From the NCBI GenBank assembly GCA_964465145.1, contig CAYXJR010000010.1, forward strand, positions 1 to 64,000: a stretch of DNA of 64,000 bases. The letters are read 5' to 3'. The notes beneath the pieces were generated by a model. That model did not search any database and had not been told where the DNA came from. It saw nothing but the letters and a program-made list of their open reading frames with translations. The stretch comes from JAUVKA01 sp964465145. GTDB lineage: Bacteria; Bacteroidota; Bacteroidia; Bacteroidales; UBA12481. Below are positions 55,601 through 63,217 of this stretch, in pieces. The translations under genes were made by a program, and so were the position numbers. Numbering within the stretch: the first letter of the stretch is position 1; each line of letters starts with the position of its first letter.

Positions 55601-56109
55601 CCCGCCCGGAGGGTGAAAACGGCCGCATCAAGGATTGGGAACTCTACATCGGTGATGATTACATGGATTACGGCGAGCCTGTTGCAACCGGCACCTGGGA
55701 AAATAATGCAGCGCCCAAGACAGTTATACTGCCGGAAACAAAATCGGGTGAGTACTGGAAACTGGTGGCGCTTTCAGAAGTTAACGACGGCCCCTGGGCA
55801 TCTGCAGCAGAATTTTCTGTTGTCGGCTGCAACGGGAATACATCGGGTTCAGAATTGCCTGTTTTGGATGATAAGATTAGCGCCTATCCGATTCCAACCG
55901 ATGGATGGGTGAAGCTGGATGTCCCTTCTAATAAAGAGTACACATATCAGATTATTTCATCTCTTGGAAAATGCATTGATGAGGGGAAAATCCAGAATCA
56001 GTCCACAGACCGGGCAATTAACCTTAGTGATTATAGCCCCGGGATTTACCTAATCCATTTAACGGATCAGTCAGGTGTAAAATATTGGGTTAAGGTTGTT
56101 AGGAAGTAG
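52651..56109 (+). CDS. Large secreted VPS10/BNR-repeat protein with PKD, F5/8C and T9SS domains
   Basis: A 1152-aa secreted protein. ATG 52651 is preferred since the earlier TTG (52624) lies inside a TAATTTTG promoter element (52619-52626). Signal MTKYYSLRIVLTVLFTGLSC; opening NWTFLGPKQTFW as in the other VPS10-like genes; repeat boxes such as DGGLNWTPML, DGGTTWARNA, DMGVSYERIY and DGGDTWTNWT over about 170-790; a PKD-like domain about 820-905; a discoidin/F5-8C domain about 915-1060 (DGDPSTVWHTKWSTGADQYP); a T9SS sorting domain to WVKVVRK. F5/8C domains bind carbohydrate or membrane surfaces. It is divergent from the lipoprotein operon. Confidence 0.87.
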   Translation: MTKYYSLRIVLTVLFTGLSCLFLLAQTQLTPYDDIPGVIKSYKPAYSDSYPDWAKMLYNKQINFNEIEEGFQTYMTSHSGEKSPIIRYYKIWRRAVESYVLEDGSIQIPDLVQYQENLLTAQKEAVRNQKTSSGDQSNWTFLGPKQTFWLNESGSEQAPGSCPWQVNVYSLDVSASNNNIIYVGTETGYVNKSIDNGQTWQLSGQGYPFGGGVTAVAVHPENPDIAYVSAGKQIHKTTDGGLNWTPMLETSALFGANRLIIDQTQPDKLIAAANEGVFISTDGGTTWARNATKATWDVEIKPDDSNIIYGISSATGYKFQLIISNDGGNTFEVDENFPPDHTNHSGGLLAVTPANPNIVFVTMLVTEGSDQFAYIYKGTHDAGSWNWVLTKKGEPRSEAGLGGFSTGQGYFDYVLAVSPNDENTVFWGTCTLFKSTDGGNNFAKVGGYGGDFSIHPDIQDIKMLPSGKTWVSTDGGMNLTNDDFTAASNYFPRVNNLIGSDMWGFDQGWNEDIVVGGRYHNGNTAIADFYYNKALRMGGAESPTGWVLQGRSRHVAFNDLGSGWILPAEAEGAPEGRFFFSKYPNMEEYGGRRSNLVAHPNYYGILYLGEGNSVWKSTDMGVSYERIYTFGGQVRYLQISYSNPDIIYVDVVGRGLYKSEDGGYTWSWKTSLTRSPNGSSSWAGKLFFAISPYDGNTIYACLQNGTWSADIGKIFKSEDGGDTWTNWTGSVKEYTKNLVVQPTQSGEDLVYLLTNSTNGKPGRVYFRKESQEDWAAFSNQYPASMSVNLALPFFRASKLRVAGNGGVWESPLQEPSFPPIINPWVERPHFNCMLDTLQFDDHSMLNHEGATWSWSINPEPAYMSDANIRNPKVVLGTPGSYSVTLTVTKDGQEYSKTIPDMVTTTTCPSVGDCTNPAEVPIESWRLLYVDSEERNYPGLGRMAIDGDPSTVWHTKWSTGADQYPHEFQVDMVNRFSIHKFIYLPRPEGENGRIKDWELYIGDDYMDYGEPVATGTWENNAAPKTVILPETKSGEYWKLVALSEVNDGPWASAAEFSVVGCNGNTSGSELPVLDDKISAYPIPTDGWVKLDVPSNKEYTYQIISSLGKCIDEGKIQNQSTDRAINLSDYSPGIYLIHLTDQSGVKYWVKVVRK

Positions 56110-56110
56110 A

Positions 56111-56345
56111 TACAGGTTGCAGGTTGCAGGTTGAAAAGGATGTCAGATGACGGATAACGGATCACGGATAACGGATCACAGATAACAGATAGCTGTAGTC
56201 TTAAATCTTTGATCTTGATTTCTTGAACAAGATTCTTGTATCTTACGTCTTATTTTTCCCCCCAGTCCCCTTTTTCGTCACTCGTCACTCGTCACTCGTC
56301 ACCCGTCACCCGTCACTCGTCACCCGTCACTCGTCACTCGTCACT
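56111..56345. repeat. Heptanucleotide repeat arrays
   Basis: Three 7-bp arrays in one gap: AGGTTGC (56114-56133), GGATAAC/GGATCAC (about 56152-56195), and CGTCACT/CGTCACC (56276-56345, ten units). The last one runs into the 3' end of the GH116 gene, whose stop is at 56327. Confidence 0.8.
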
Positions 56346-59317
56346 ATCTTTTCCACGTCAATATCCCCATACTTAACATCCACAAAGGGCTTCCCGTCTT
56401 TCAGCCCCACGTTGCCAAAGCCTGTTTCGGTTGAGAGGAAGGTTGTGAAATTATCCCCGATTTTTGAATCAACATAAAGGGTCTTGTTTACTGCATCATA
56501 ACGTACACCTGTAAGCCCCTGCATCATGCCGTAGCTTGACATGGCACGTGCATACCAGTGCCCGCACTCATATTCATCGAATGGATTTCTCTTTTTCCCA
56601 TCGTACCTCAGCCGCACCTCCCGCACAATATCCAGTCCTTTTTCCACCTCACCCTTAAACATAAGGTGGCTTGCAACCTGGTATTCGATCCCGGTCCAAA
56701 CCTCATCGCTGTAAACGAATGGCAGTGAAAGCTTGCCTCCCTTTGGCCATGAGCAAAGCAATAATCCGCCCTCCGGTCCGCAGGCGAAGGTTGGCCGCTG
56801 TGGATTGGCATGGTTGGTCAGGTCAGTTTTCAGGTTATACTTATGGATGGAATTAAGGTGGCTCCTGGTCTTTTCTGATTCAATTATTTCCGGCAAACCA
56901 CAAACGCTTGCCATCCACATCCCCAATACACCATCCGAAAGGCATCCGGTGCCGTACTGGTATTTAGGGCCCTCTTTCTCAAGGATTGCTTTAGCTTCCT
57001 GAGAATAATTAGCAGTCCAGGAGCCGGCTGAAAACTCAACAGGATTGGGTGCTTCCAGGCCTTCCCACTGAATTTTTTGAATAAAATATTCACCGTCGAA
57101 CAGTTCAGATTCCATGAATTTTTTCCCCTTTTGCAACAGTGTCTCATACTCAGAAGAAGGAAATCCAAGTTCTTTCCCTATCTCAACCATCGAGGTCAAG
57201 GCACCCAGGTAGAAGCTGGTGCACATCCCGTCAGGCCCCCAGAATTCAATATCGTAGGTGTTATGGTGGGGCTCCTCCAAAATGCCCTTGCCTTTGGGAT
57301 CCCAGGTATTAATGCAGTAGTCCATGCTCTGCTTCACCTGGGGGTATATTTTTTTCATCCAGTCGTTGTTGCCGCTGATGCGCCATTCGCGGTAAACTTT
57401 CATAATACCTCCCAACTGCCCGTCGGATGCGGCATGAAAAGTGTGCTGCACTGGCTGGATCGGCAGTCCTGAGCGGAAAACCTGGTGCCCTGAGGTGTCC
57501 TGGCTAACATTGAACTCTGTTTCCCTTAAAGTACGTTCCAAGGCAGGGAAGAGGTGTGGTATAGCCTGTGCATAATTCCAAACATGTGTACAGCTGCCAG
57601 CACAGCATCCGCTTGCATCGCTGCATCCTTCCCAGGCCCACATGCGGCCGTCAGTTTGGCGTAGAACAGTCGGGGATTTTAATATAGTCAGGTTAGCTGC
57701 CACCGATTCTATCACTTCAGGTGGCAAGGTGGATGAGTAAAATGCATCACGGAAAAGTCCGGATTTGGATTTGAGTTCATCATAATGTAAACGGAGATAT
57801 TTGCTTACCTCTTCAATGCTTTTAAACCGCCCTGCATACCAGGGTTTATAATAAGGATTCGAGGGCTCGCATACTGAGCCGGGACAGCATTCCTCAACCT
57901 TGGGATTTTCTGCAACCCAATTGCCATAACTACCAGATTCAAAGCTGTTAAGCAATGTGGCCTTACTTCCGGGATTTGTCAGCGACTCATTTTCATTGTC
58001 GGTCAGTATAAACTGGTCGGCCAGTATATGTCCCCAGCCGCCGGTGGCGTTATCAATAACCTGGATCTGTGCTGTTTTCCCTTGGTAAGGTTGCAGGTTC
58101 CAGGTTGCAGGTTCCAGGTTTTCTGTATTAGTGCCAGATGCGGATAAAACCACCTCATTGTCAATCAATAAGTTGACACAGGTTTTCTCAGGGGAGTTTC
58201 CGCCACCAACAAGAAATTTCAGGTATTTTTTATCAATATTAAACTCAGGGGAGGTCAGTTTGCCGGTTTGATTATCCCCCTGATCGTCATAAGTGTTGAT
58301 CAGCCCCTGTCCAACAAAACCTGATACTTCATTCTGATCAGAAGCATTTCCGTTTGACGGTTTATTTTTAAAAGCCGGTGTTGGTTTTGCAATTGGTGAT
58401 CCGGATTTCAAACCGCTTCCGGGCACATACCAGCAAAACATCAGCTTAATTGTTTTTTCCTCACCTGGCATTAGCTTGAAAGGCAAATAAATTGATGCTC
58501 CGGGGGCATCACCCTCGATCGCCTCGTTTGCCGGCATTTTACCCTCTGTAATGTTATTCCATGTTATGGTATTAGCATCCCACCAGCCCCCGCGGAACCA
58601 GCAATGATCAACAACCACATCCGGATCATCGATGAAAGCAGTAAACCATGCATCCGAAAGATCATCGCTTCCATTAACAACACATGTGAAACCGTTTCTC
58701 ACCTTTTGGATCGACTTCGAGCCGTTCCCACTCATAATATTCTTTGAATTCCATGAGAATACGGATTCAAATTCCCTGTTTGTAGTATTCTTAAAGGTAT
58801 ATTCCATAATCGCCATGGGAAGGCTTGAGTTGTCCTCGTCGGTTGGTATAAACGGGCTCCATCCTGTGACCTCAACTTCTAATGGTATATCATCATCTTC
58901 GAGGCTTAAAGCAGCAAAGGGAAACCGGGTCAGAAACTTACCATTTTCAAACCGGGGGAGGCCGTAAGAGCGGTTGCCCGACCCATTGCCTGTGCCTTCC
59001 GGTCCGAATATTTTCCAATAAGGTACAGGGGCCTGCAGGACTTTAGCACCATTTAAAACACCCTTAACCATTATTGCTGCGTATGCATAAGGCTCATTGA
59101 AAATATCCGGTTTATTGAAAATGGAAACATGGGAAATAGCACCATTCCCTTCCATACAAATCATACCTGCACCAATTCCTCCCATGGGGAATGCTATATG
59201 GCTCAGATCATCACCGGTATAGTAATCATTAAACGCCCGGGGCCCTTCCTTGGATTGCCCATGTGTTATCAGGCTAAAGCTTATGCAAAATAAAATGACT
59301 GCCGAAATTGTTTTCAT
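56327..59317 (-). CDS. GH116-like glycoside hydrolase (GBA2/DUF608 family) with inserted carbohydrate-binding module
   Basis: A 996-aa exported enzyme (signal MKTISAVILFCISFSLITHG). The N-terminal GH116 beta-domain opens with HIAFPMGGIGAGMICMEGNG. Residues about 310-450 are an inserted jelly-roll like that found in bacterial levanases (GFVGQGLINTYDDQ, LVGGGNSPEKTCVNLLID, NATGGWGHILADQ). The catalytic alpha-barrel spans about 520-940 (MWAWEGCSDASGCCAGSCTH, HHNTYDIEFWGPDGMC). GH116 enzymes cleave beta-glucosides, xylosides or GlcNAc-linked substrates; substrate not determinable here. No partner polysaccharide genes are adjacent. The last codons (VTSDE and stop) lie in the heptamer array, so the end has been rewritten by repeats. 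Confidence 0.88.
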   Translation of the reverse strand: MKTISAVILFCISFSLITHGQSKEGPRAFNDYYTGDDLSHIAFPMGGIGAGMICMEGNGAISHVSIFNKPDIFNEPYAYAAIMVKGVLNGAKVLQAPVPYWKIFGPEGTGNGSGNRSYGLPRFENGKFLTRFPFAALSLEDDDIPLEVEVTGWSPFIPTDEDNSSLPMAIMEYTFKNTTNREFESVFSWNSKNIMSGNGSKSIQKVRNGFTCVVNGSDDLSDAWFTAFIDDPDVVVDHCWFRGGWWDANTITWNNITEGKMPANEAIEGDAPGASIYLPFKLMPGEEKTIKLMFCWYVPGSGLKSGSPIAKPTPAFKNKPSNGNASDQNEVSGFVGQGLINTYDDQGDNQTGKLTSPEFNIDKKYLKFLVGGGNSPEKTCVNLLIDNEVVLSASGTNTENLEPATWNLQPYQGKTAQIQVIDNATGGWGHILADQFILTDNENESLTNPGSKATLLNSFESGSYGNWVAENPKVEECCPGSVCEPSNPYYKPWYAGRFKSIEEVSKYLRLHYDELKSKSGLFRDAFYSSTLPPEVIESVAANLTILKSPTVLRQTDGRMWAWEGCSDASGCCAGSCTHVWNYAQAIPHLFPALERTLRETEFNVSQDTSGHQVFRSGLPIQPVQHTFHAASDGQLGGIMKVYREWRISGNNDWMKKIYPQVKQSMDYCINTWDPKGKGILEEPHHNTYDIEFWGPDGMCTSFYLGALTSMVEIGKELGFPSSEYETLLQKGKKFMESELFDGEYFIQKIQWEGLEAPNPVEFSAGSWTANYSQEAKAILEKEGPKYQYGTGCLSDGVLGMWMASVCGLPEIIESEKTRSHLNSIHKYNLKTDLTNHANPQRPTFACGPEGGLLLCSWPKGGKLSLPFVYSDEVWTGIEYQVASHLMFKGEVEKGLDIVREVRLRYDGKKRNPFDEYECGHWYARAMSSYGMMQGLTGVRYDAVNKTLYVDSKIGDNFTTFLSTETGFGNVGLKDGKPFVDVKYGDIDVEKIVTSDE
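58088..58120. repeat. 14-bp (2x7) repeat inside the GH116 gene
   Basis: AGGTTGCAGGTTCC repeats about 2.4 times within coding DNA (protein NLEPATWNLQPYQ). The same AGGTTGC heptamer makes the intergenic array at 56114. Confidence 0.7.
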
Positions 59318-59374
59318 GATCCGGTGTTTTAGGTTTATTTAAGTAGTACAATTTAGTGACTTTTTGTAAGAATA

Positions 59375-59413
59375 CCCGCAACCCGCAACTCGCAACCCGC
59401 AACCCGCAACCTG
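59375..59413. repeat. Heptamer array CCGCAAC
   Basis: Five units of CCCGCAA/CTCGCAA between the GH116 start and the group II intron remnant. Confidence 0.75.
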
Positions 59414-59499
59414 ATCCCTGTTAGAATATGGATTGGGAAAAAGGACAACCTGATCAGAAAAATGACCTTTGGATTTGATATGGAGCAGATAATCAATAG

Positions 59500-59841
59500 T
59501 CTGCCAGAGGAGCAGCGATCCCAGATGGGCGATAACTCTAGGGTGCAAGTCCCGAGCATGCCATTACAGCAGGAAATGCTAGGAGAAGGCAAGGGTGTTG
59601 TCCATCGTGAGGTGGAATCTGAAGGAAGCCGAATCCAAACCTCCGGGCCTACGGACAGAAACCACATAAGAGGCTACTATTGTTGGGTGAGACTGCAAAA
59701 CTTCGGCTATGGTTTTCGACCTGGGCGGAAGGCGCATGACGCAGTCCACCAGGCACAAAGCTATCTGAATGATGGATACATTTGGATTGTAGATATCGGT
59801 ATGGATAAGTTCTTCGATCGAGTCAACCACGACAGGTTAAT
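59500..59841 (+). mobile_element. Degenerate group II intron with reverse-transcriptase fragment
   Basis: Two intron parts are recognisable. 59540-59695 is intron RNA: GGTGCAAGTCCCGAGC, then CAAGGGTGTTGTCCATCG, GAGGTGGAATCTGAAGG and CGGACAGAAACCACATA, matching domain I-III sequences of Bacteroidota group II introns. 59697-59841 encodes a reverse-transcriptase piece: FGYGFRPGRKAHDAVHQAQ, GYIWIVDIGMDKFFDRVNHD (RT motifs 2a/3). The first RT part, the YADD active site, maturase and the 3' intron domains are missing, so it is immobile. Exact ends are uncertain. Confidence 0.8.
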
Positions 59842-59857
59842 TTACATTCAGTTTCTT

Positions 59858-60991
59858 TTAATAATCATCCGTAAGCGATTTACTGTAGATCCTGTTCCTC
59901 TTATATTGTTTCGCATTATAATACCTCCAGAAGCTCTGCACTTTTTCGTTTTCTTCCATTTCACCATTGGATTCTGCGAATTCTAACCCTTTTTCGTTGC
60001 AAATTCGTTGCAGGTCTGCCATGATGACTGCATTGACACCTTTATTCTGATAATCAGGATGTATCCCTACCAGCATCATGTCTAATGTTTTTGGTTTTTT
60101 CATTGCCCTAATCAAATGCAGGAATCCAAATGGAAATAACCTACCCCTTGCTTTTTGCAATGCAATGGAAAGGCTGGGGACAGAAATTTGAAATCCGATT
60201 AATTTATCGTTCTTATCAAGGACGACGACAATGAAATCCGGATCGATAAATGAAAAATACTTTTTAATAAAATAGTTAATCTGTTTATCAGTAAGTTTTG
60301 CAAATCCATAGAGTGGTGCATAAGCTACATTAAGGATCTCAAAAAGCGGTTTGGCGTACGGCAGCAATTCTTTCTTTGATTTACCCTGAAGGGTTTTTAA
60401 TTCATAACGCTTCATAATTAGATCTCTGATTCTCATTACTTTTTCAGGAATTTCTGAAGGGATTTTAATTCTGTATTCCACATAATCAATATCTTTTTGA
60501 AATCCAATTCTATCAAGGTGCCCGGGATAATATTCAAAATTATATGCTGCCGAAAATGTTGGCAGATAGTCAAATCCATCACACAATATGCCCTGACGTT
60601 CAAAAGTGGAGAATCCCATCGGCCCGACGATGCTTTCCATTCCCTTGATTTTTGCCCATTCGATGATATCAGCCATCAAACCGGATGATACTTCAAAATC
60701 GTCTATAAAATCAAACCAGCAAAACCTTGCATATCTTTTTTTATGCTGTTTATTAAATCTGTGACTGATAATCCCCCCAATCCGTCCGGCCAACCTGCCA
60801 TCTTTATAGGCCAGAAGATATTTCCACTCACAGTTATCCAGCGACGGATTTGTCTCAGGTTGCAGGGTATTCAATTCCCCTTTTATTAGAGGAGGGATCC
60901 AGTACTCATGGTTCTTATACAGATGGAAGGGAAACTTAACAAACTTTTTAAGGTCGCTAAAGCCATCCACCTCCTTGATCTTTAGGGTCAT
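59858..60991 (-). CDS. GNAT-superfamily N-acetyltransferase (YghO-like)
   Basis: A 377-aa cytoplasmic protein of a family spread in Bacteroidota. N-terminal region FVKFPFHLYKNHEYWIPPLI; a GPMGFSTFERQGILCDGFD turn near 124-142; C-terminal GNAT core with DFIVVVLDKNDKLIGFQIS (strand 4-like) and the acetyl-CoA segment LVGIHPDYQNKGVNAVIMAD near 307-326, FAESNGEMEENEKVQSFWRY near 340. Substrate not known. It ends next to the intron remnant and is divergent from the SDR pair. Confidence 0.82.
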   Translation of the reverse strand: MTLKIKEVDGFSDLKKFVKFPFHLYKNHEYWIPPLIKGELNTLQPETNPSLDNCEWKYLLAYKDGRLAGRIGGIISHRFNKQHKKRYARFCWFDFIDDFEVSSGLMADIIEWAKIKGMESIVGPMGFSTFERQGILCDGFDYLPTFSAAYNFEYYPGHLDRIGFQKDIDYVEYRIKIPSEIPEKVMRIRDLIMKRYELKTLQGKSKKELLPYAKPLFEILNVAYAPLYGFAKLTDKQINYFIKKYFSFIDPDFIVVVLDKNDKLIGFQISVPSLSIALQKARGRLFPFGFLHLIRAMKKPKTLDMMLVGIHPDYQNKGVNAVIMADLQRICNEKGLEFAESNGEMEENEKVQSFWRYYNAKQYKRNRIYSKSLTDDY

Positions 60992-61188
60992 AGGTTTATA
61001 GGTCGTTTTACATGGGGTTTGGCATCGATTGTAAAATTTTAAAGTTATTTTAAAGTTAACATATGATTTTACAGAAACAAAACAGTAATTGTTCAGTTTG
61101 ATTTAGAATTCAACCTAATAATTACAATAGTCATTAATTGGATATTAAATTTGCTGGTTGTAACTTACTATACCTAAACTGAGATCAA

Positions 61189-61980
61189 TTGAATAAAACA
61201 GCAGTTATTACAGGTGCTGCAAGTGGATTAGGGTTTGAATTATCACGGCTGCTTGCACGCCATAATTACATGCTTATTCTGATAGATATCAATATTGAAA
61301 ATCTGAATAAAGCTGAGGATGAACTAATCAATGAGTTTGAAACTAATGTCATTAGAATTGAAGCTGACCTTGGCAAGCCTAATGCGCCTGAAGAGATTTA
61401 CGAAAAAATAAGGGGATATAATGTTGATATTCTGATTAATAATGCTGGTTATGGCTTAAGCGGGGCATTTTCAGAAACAGATTGGAAGCATGAAGAATCG
61501 ATGATATATCTTCATGTTTTGACTCCAACACATCTCACGAAACTGGTTTTAAAAGATATGTTGCAAAGGGGAAACGGGAGGATTATGAATATCTCATCTG
61601 TGGCTGCCCTCGGCCCGGGTCCATTGATGTCAGTGTATTATGCAACAAAAGCTTACCTTGTATCTTTTGGGACGGCTGTAGCATATGAATTAAAAGGAAG
61701 CGGAGTAACAATGACTACATTCTGCCCAGGTATGATAAAGACAGATTTTAAGAGTTCGGTTGCCAAAAGATCAAGGGTCCCTAAGATGAGCGATGGTGTA
61801 TTTACTGATAATGCTGAAAGAATAGCTAAAATTGCATTTAAGGCAATGATGAAAGGCAAGGCTGTCCATATCCCCCTTTTAAAAAACAAGGCATTGGCTT
61901 TTATGCTATGGATCTTGCCTTCAGGTATATCAGCCTTACTGATTAAGAAAATTCAGGAGAATATTCATAAACAGAGATAA
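61189..61980 (+). CDS. Short-chain dehydrogenase/reductase (DltE/YqjQ-like)
   Basis: A 263-aa classical SDR. The start codon is TTG (61189-61191), since the TGAASGLG cofactor motif begins at residue 8 and no ATG precedes it in frame. Other marks: NNAGYG (about 84-89), catalytic Ser in NISSVAA (about 136) and YxxxK in YYATKAY (about 151-155), and a PG motif (CPGMIKTDF). A C-terminal hydrophobic helix (LAFMLWILPSGISALLI) suggests membrane contact. Followed after 14 bp by a second SDR, likely one operon; NAD(P)-dependent oxidation or reduction of an unknown, perhaps lipid-like, substrate. Confidence 0.87.
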   Translation: MNKTAVITGAASGLGFELSRLLARHNYMLILIDINIENLNKAEDELINEFETNVIRIEADLGKPNAPEEIYEKIRGYNVDILINNAGYGLSGAFSETDWKHEESMIYLHVLTPTHLTKLVLKDMLQRGNGRIMNISSVAALGPGPLMSVYYATKAYLVSFGTAVAYELKGSGVTMTTFCPGMIKTDFKSSVAKRSRVPKMSDGVFTDNAERIAKIAFKAMMKGKAVHIPLLKNKALAFMLWILPSGISALLIKKIQENIHKQR

Positions 61981-61994
61981 AATTTCACATATAC

Positions 61995-62861
61995 ATGAAA
62001 AACGTTGCTATTACAGGAGTTTCAACCGGCATAGGATATGGGGCTGCCAGAGAGTTTATAAGCAAGGGGTACAGGGTTTTTGGCAGTGTCCGCAGGAAGG
62101 AGGATGCCGTACGACTTAAGGCGGAATTTGGAGAAAACTTTATCCCTTTGATTTTTGACCTATTAGATCATGACTCTGTTTACAAAGCCGCTTCTGAGGT
62201 TAAGGAATTTATCGGGAATGAGTCTCTCTGCGGGCTTATTAATAATGCCGGTGCTACTGAGGGAGGGCCTTTGATGCATATGTCAATTGATACATTTCGA
62301 AATCAGCTTGAATTACTGGTAACAGGACAGCTGGTTGTAACCCGGGCCTTCTTGCCTCTCCTCGGCGCTTATAAAGGATTTGACAGGAAGCCGGGCAGAA
62401 TATTAATGATAAGTTCAACCAGTGGTAAAGCTGGTTTTCCCTTTGTCGGGCCTTATGCGGCCTCCAAACATGCACTGGAAGGATTGTCAAAATCCCTGCG
62501 GGCAGAGTTGTTGCTTTATGGTATAAATGTGATCGTTATTGGGCCAGGAAATATCCAGACTCCGATCTGGAGTAAGAACAGGCCGGAAACATTGGAATTG
62601 TACAGGGATACTGATTATTATGAGCCCTTAAAGAGAATGCATGCATATCTGAAGGATCTTGTGCCCAAAGACTCCATCGACCTTGATGTTTTCAGCAGGA
62701 AGCTTGTGAGGATATTTGAGAAAAAGAATCCAAAGGTTAGATATACAATAGTCAATAAACCCATTAATCACTGGATAATAACGAGGCTTATACCCGAAAA
62801 AATAAAAAACCGTTTCGTAGCCGGTTTATTTAGCTTGAATAAAGCTAAGCTTTCAATATAA
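61995..62861 (+). CDS. Short-chain dehydrogenase/reductase
   Basis: A 288-aa SDR with TGVSTGIG (7-14), NNAGATEGG (about 83), catalytic Ser in ISSTSGK (about 141) and YAASKHALEG (Tyr about 155, Lys 159). The extended C-terminus (about 210-288) is typical of retinol dehydrogenase/3-oxoacyl-like members. Second gene of the SDR pair. Confidence 0.87.
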   Translation: MKNVAITGVSTGIGYGAAREFISKGYRVFGSVRRKEDAVRLKAEFGENFIPLIFDLLDHDSVYKAASEVKEFIGNESLCGLINNAGATEGGPLMHMSIDTFRNQLELLVTGQLVVTRAFLPLLGAYKGFDRKPGRILMISSTSGKAGFPFVGPYAASKHALEGLSKSLRAELLLYGINVIVIGPGNIQTPIWSKNRPETLELYRDTDYYEPLKRMHAYLKDLVPKDSIDLDVFSRKLVRIFEKKNPKVRYTIVNKPINHWIITRLIPEKIKNRFVAGLFSLNKAKLSI

Positions 62862-63217
62862 TAAGACCTTTACCAAGGCCCTTTTATCTAAGGAAATGTT
62901 GAGGCTGGAAATTCTATTGATGAGTAGGACAGAAATTTATCAATTTTATAATGAGAGGGGCAGCGTTTTAATATCAAGCTAAATATTAATTGATTATCCC
63001 GTCTAATTGGTTAAATTAACCTATTAAATCCAGAAAAAATCCACATCAAACCCTTATGAACAGTACGATTGGGCTTATGGGTATATGAAAATGTATAACT
63101 GTTTTTGTGGGAGATTAGAATTATTTTCAGGATAATACTGTTTAACAATTAATGTGCCCAGGTGCCAACAGCAGTGATAGCAAGGAAACTTGGAGTTTTA
63201 GGTGGGTTTTGATGGAT
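62862..63217. other. Intergenic region without a supported gene
   Basis: About 355 bp, AT-rich, between the tail of the SDR gene and the tail of a FISUMP gene. I see no long reading frame, strong hairpin or repeat. Confidence 0.5.

Noticed and set aside
56276..56345. Short direct repeats resembling a CRISPR array
   Set aside because: The unit is 7 bp with no spacers and there are no cas genes; it is a simple tandem repeat.
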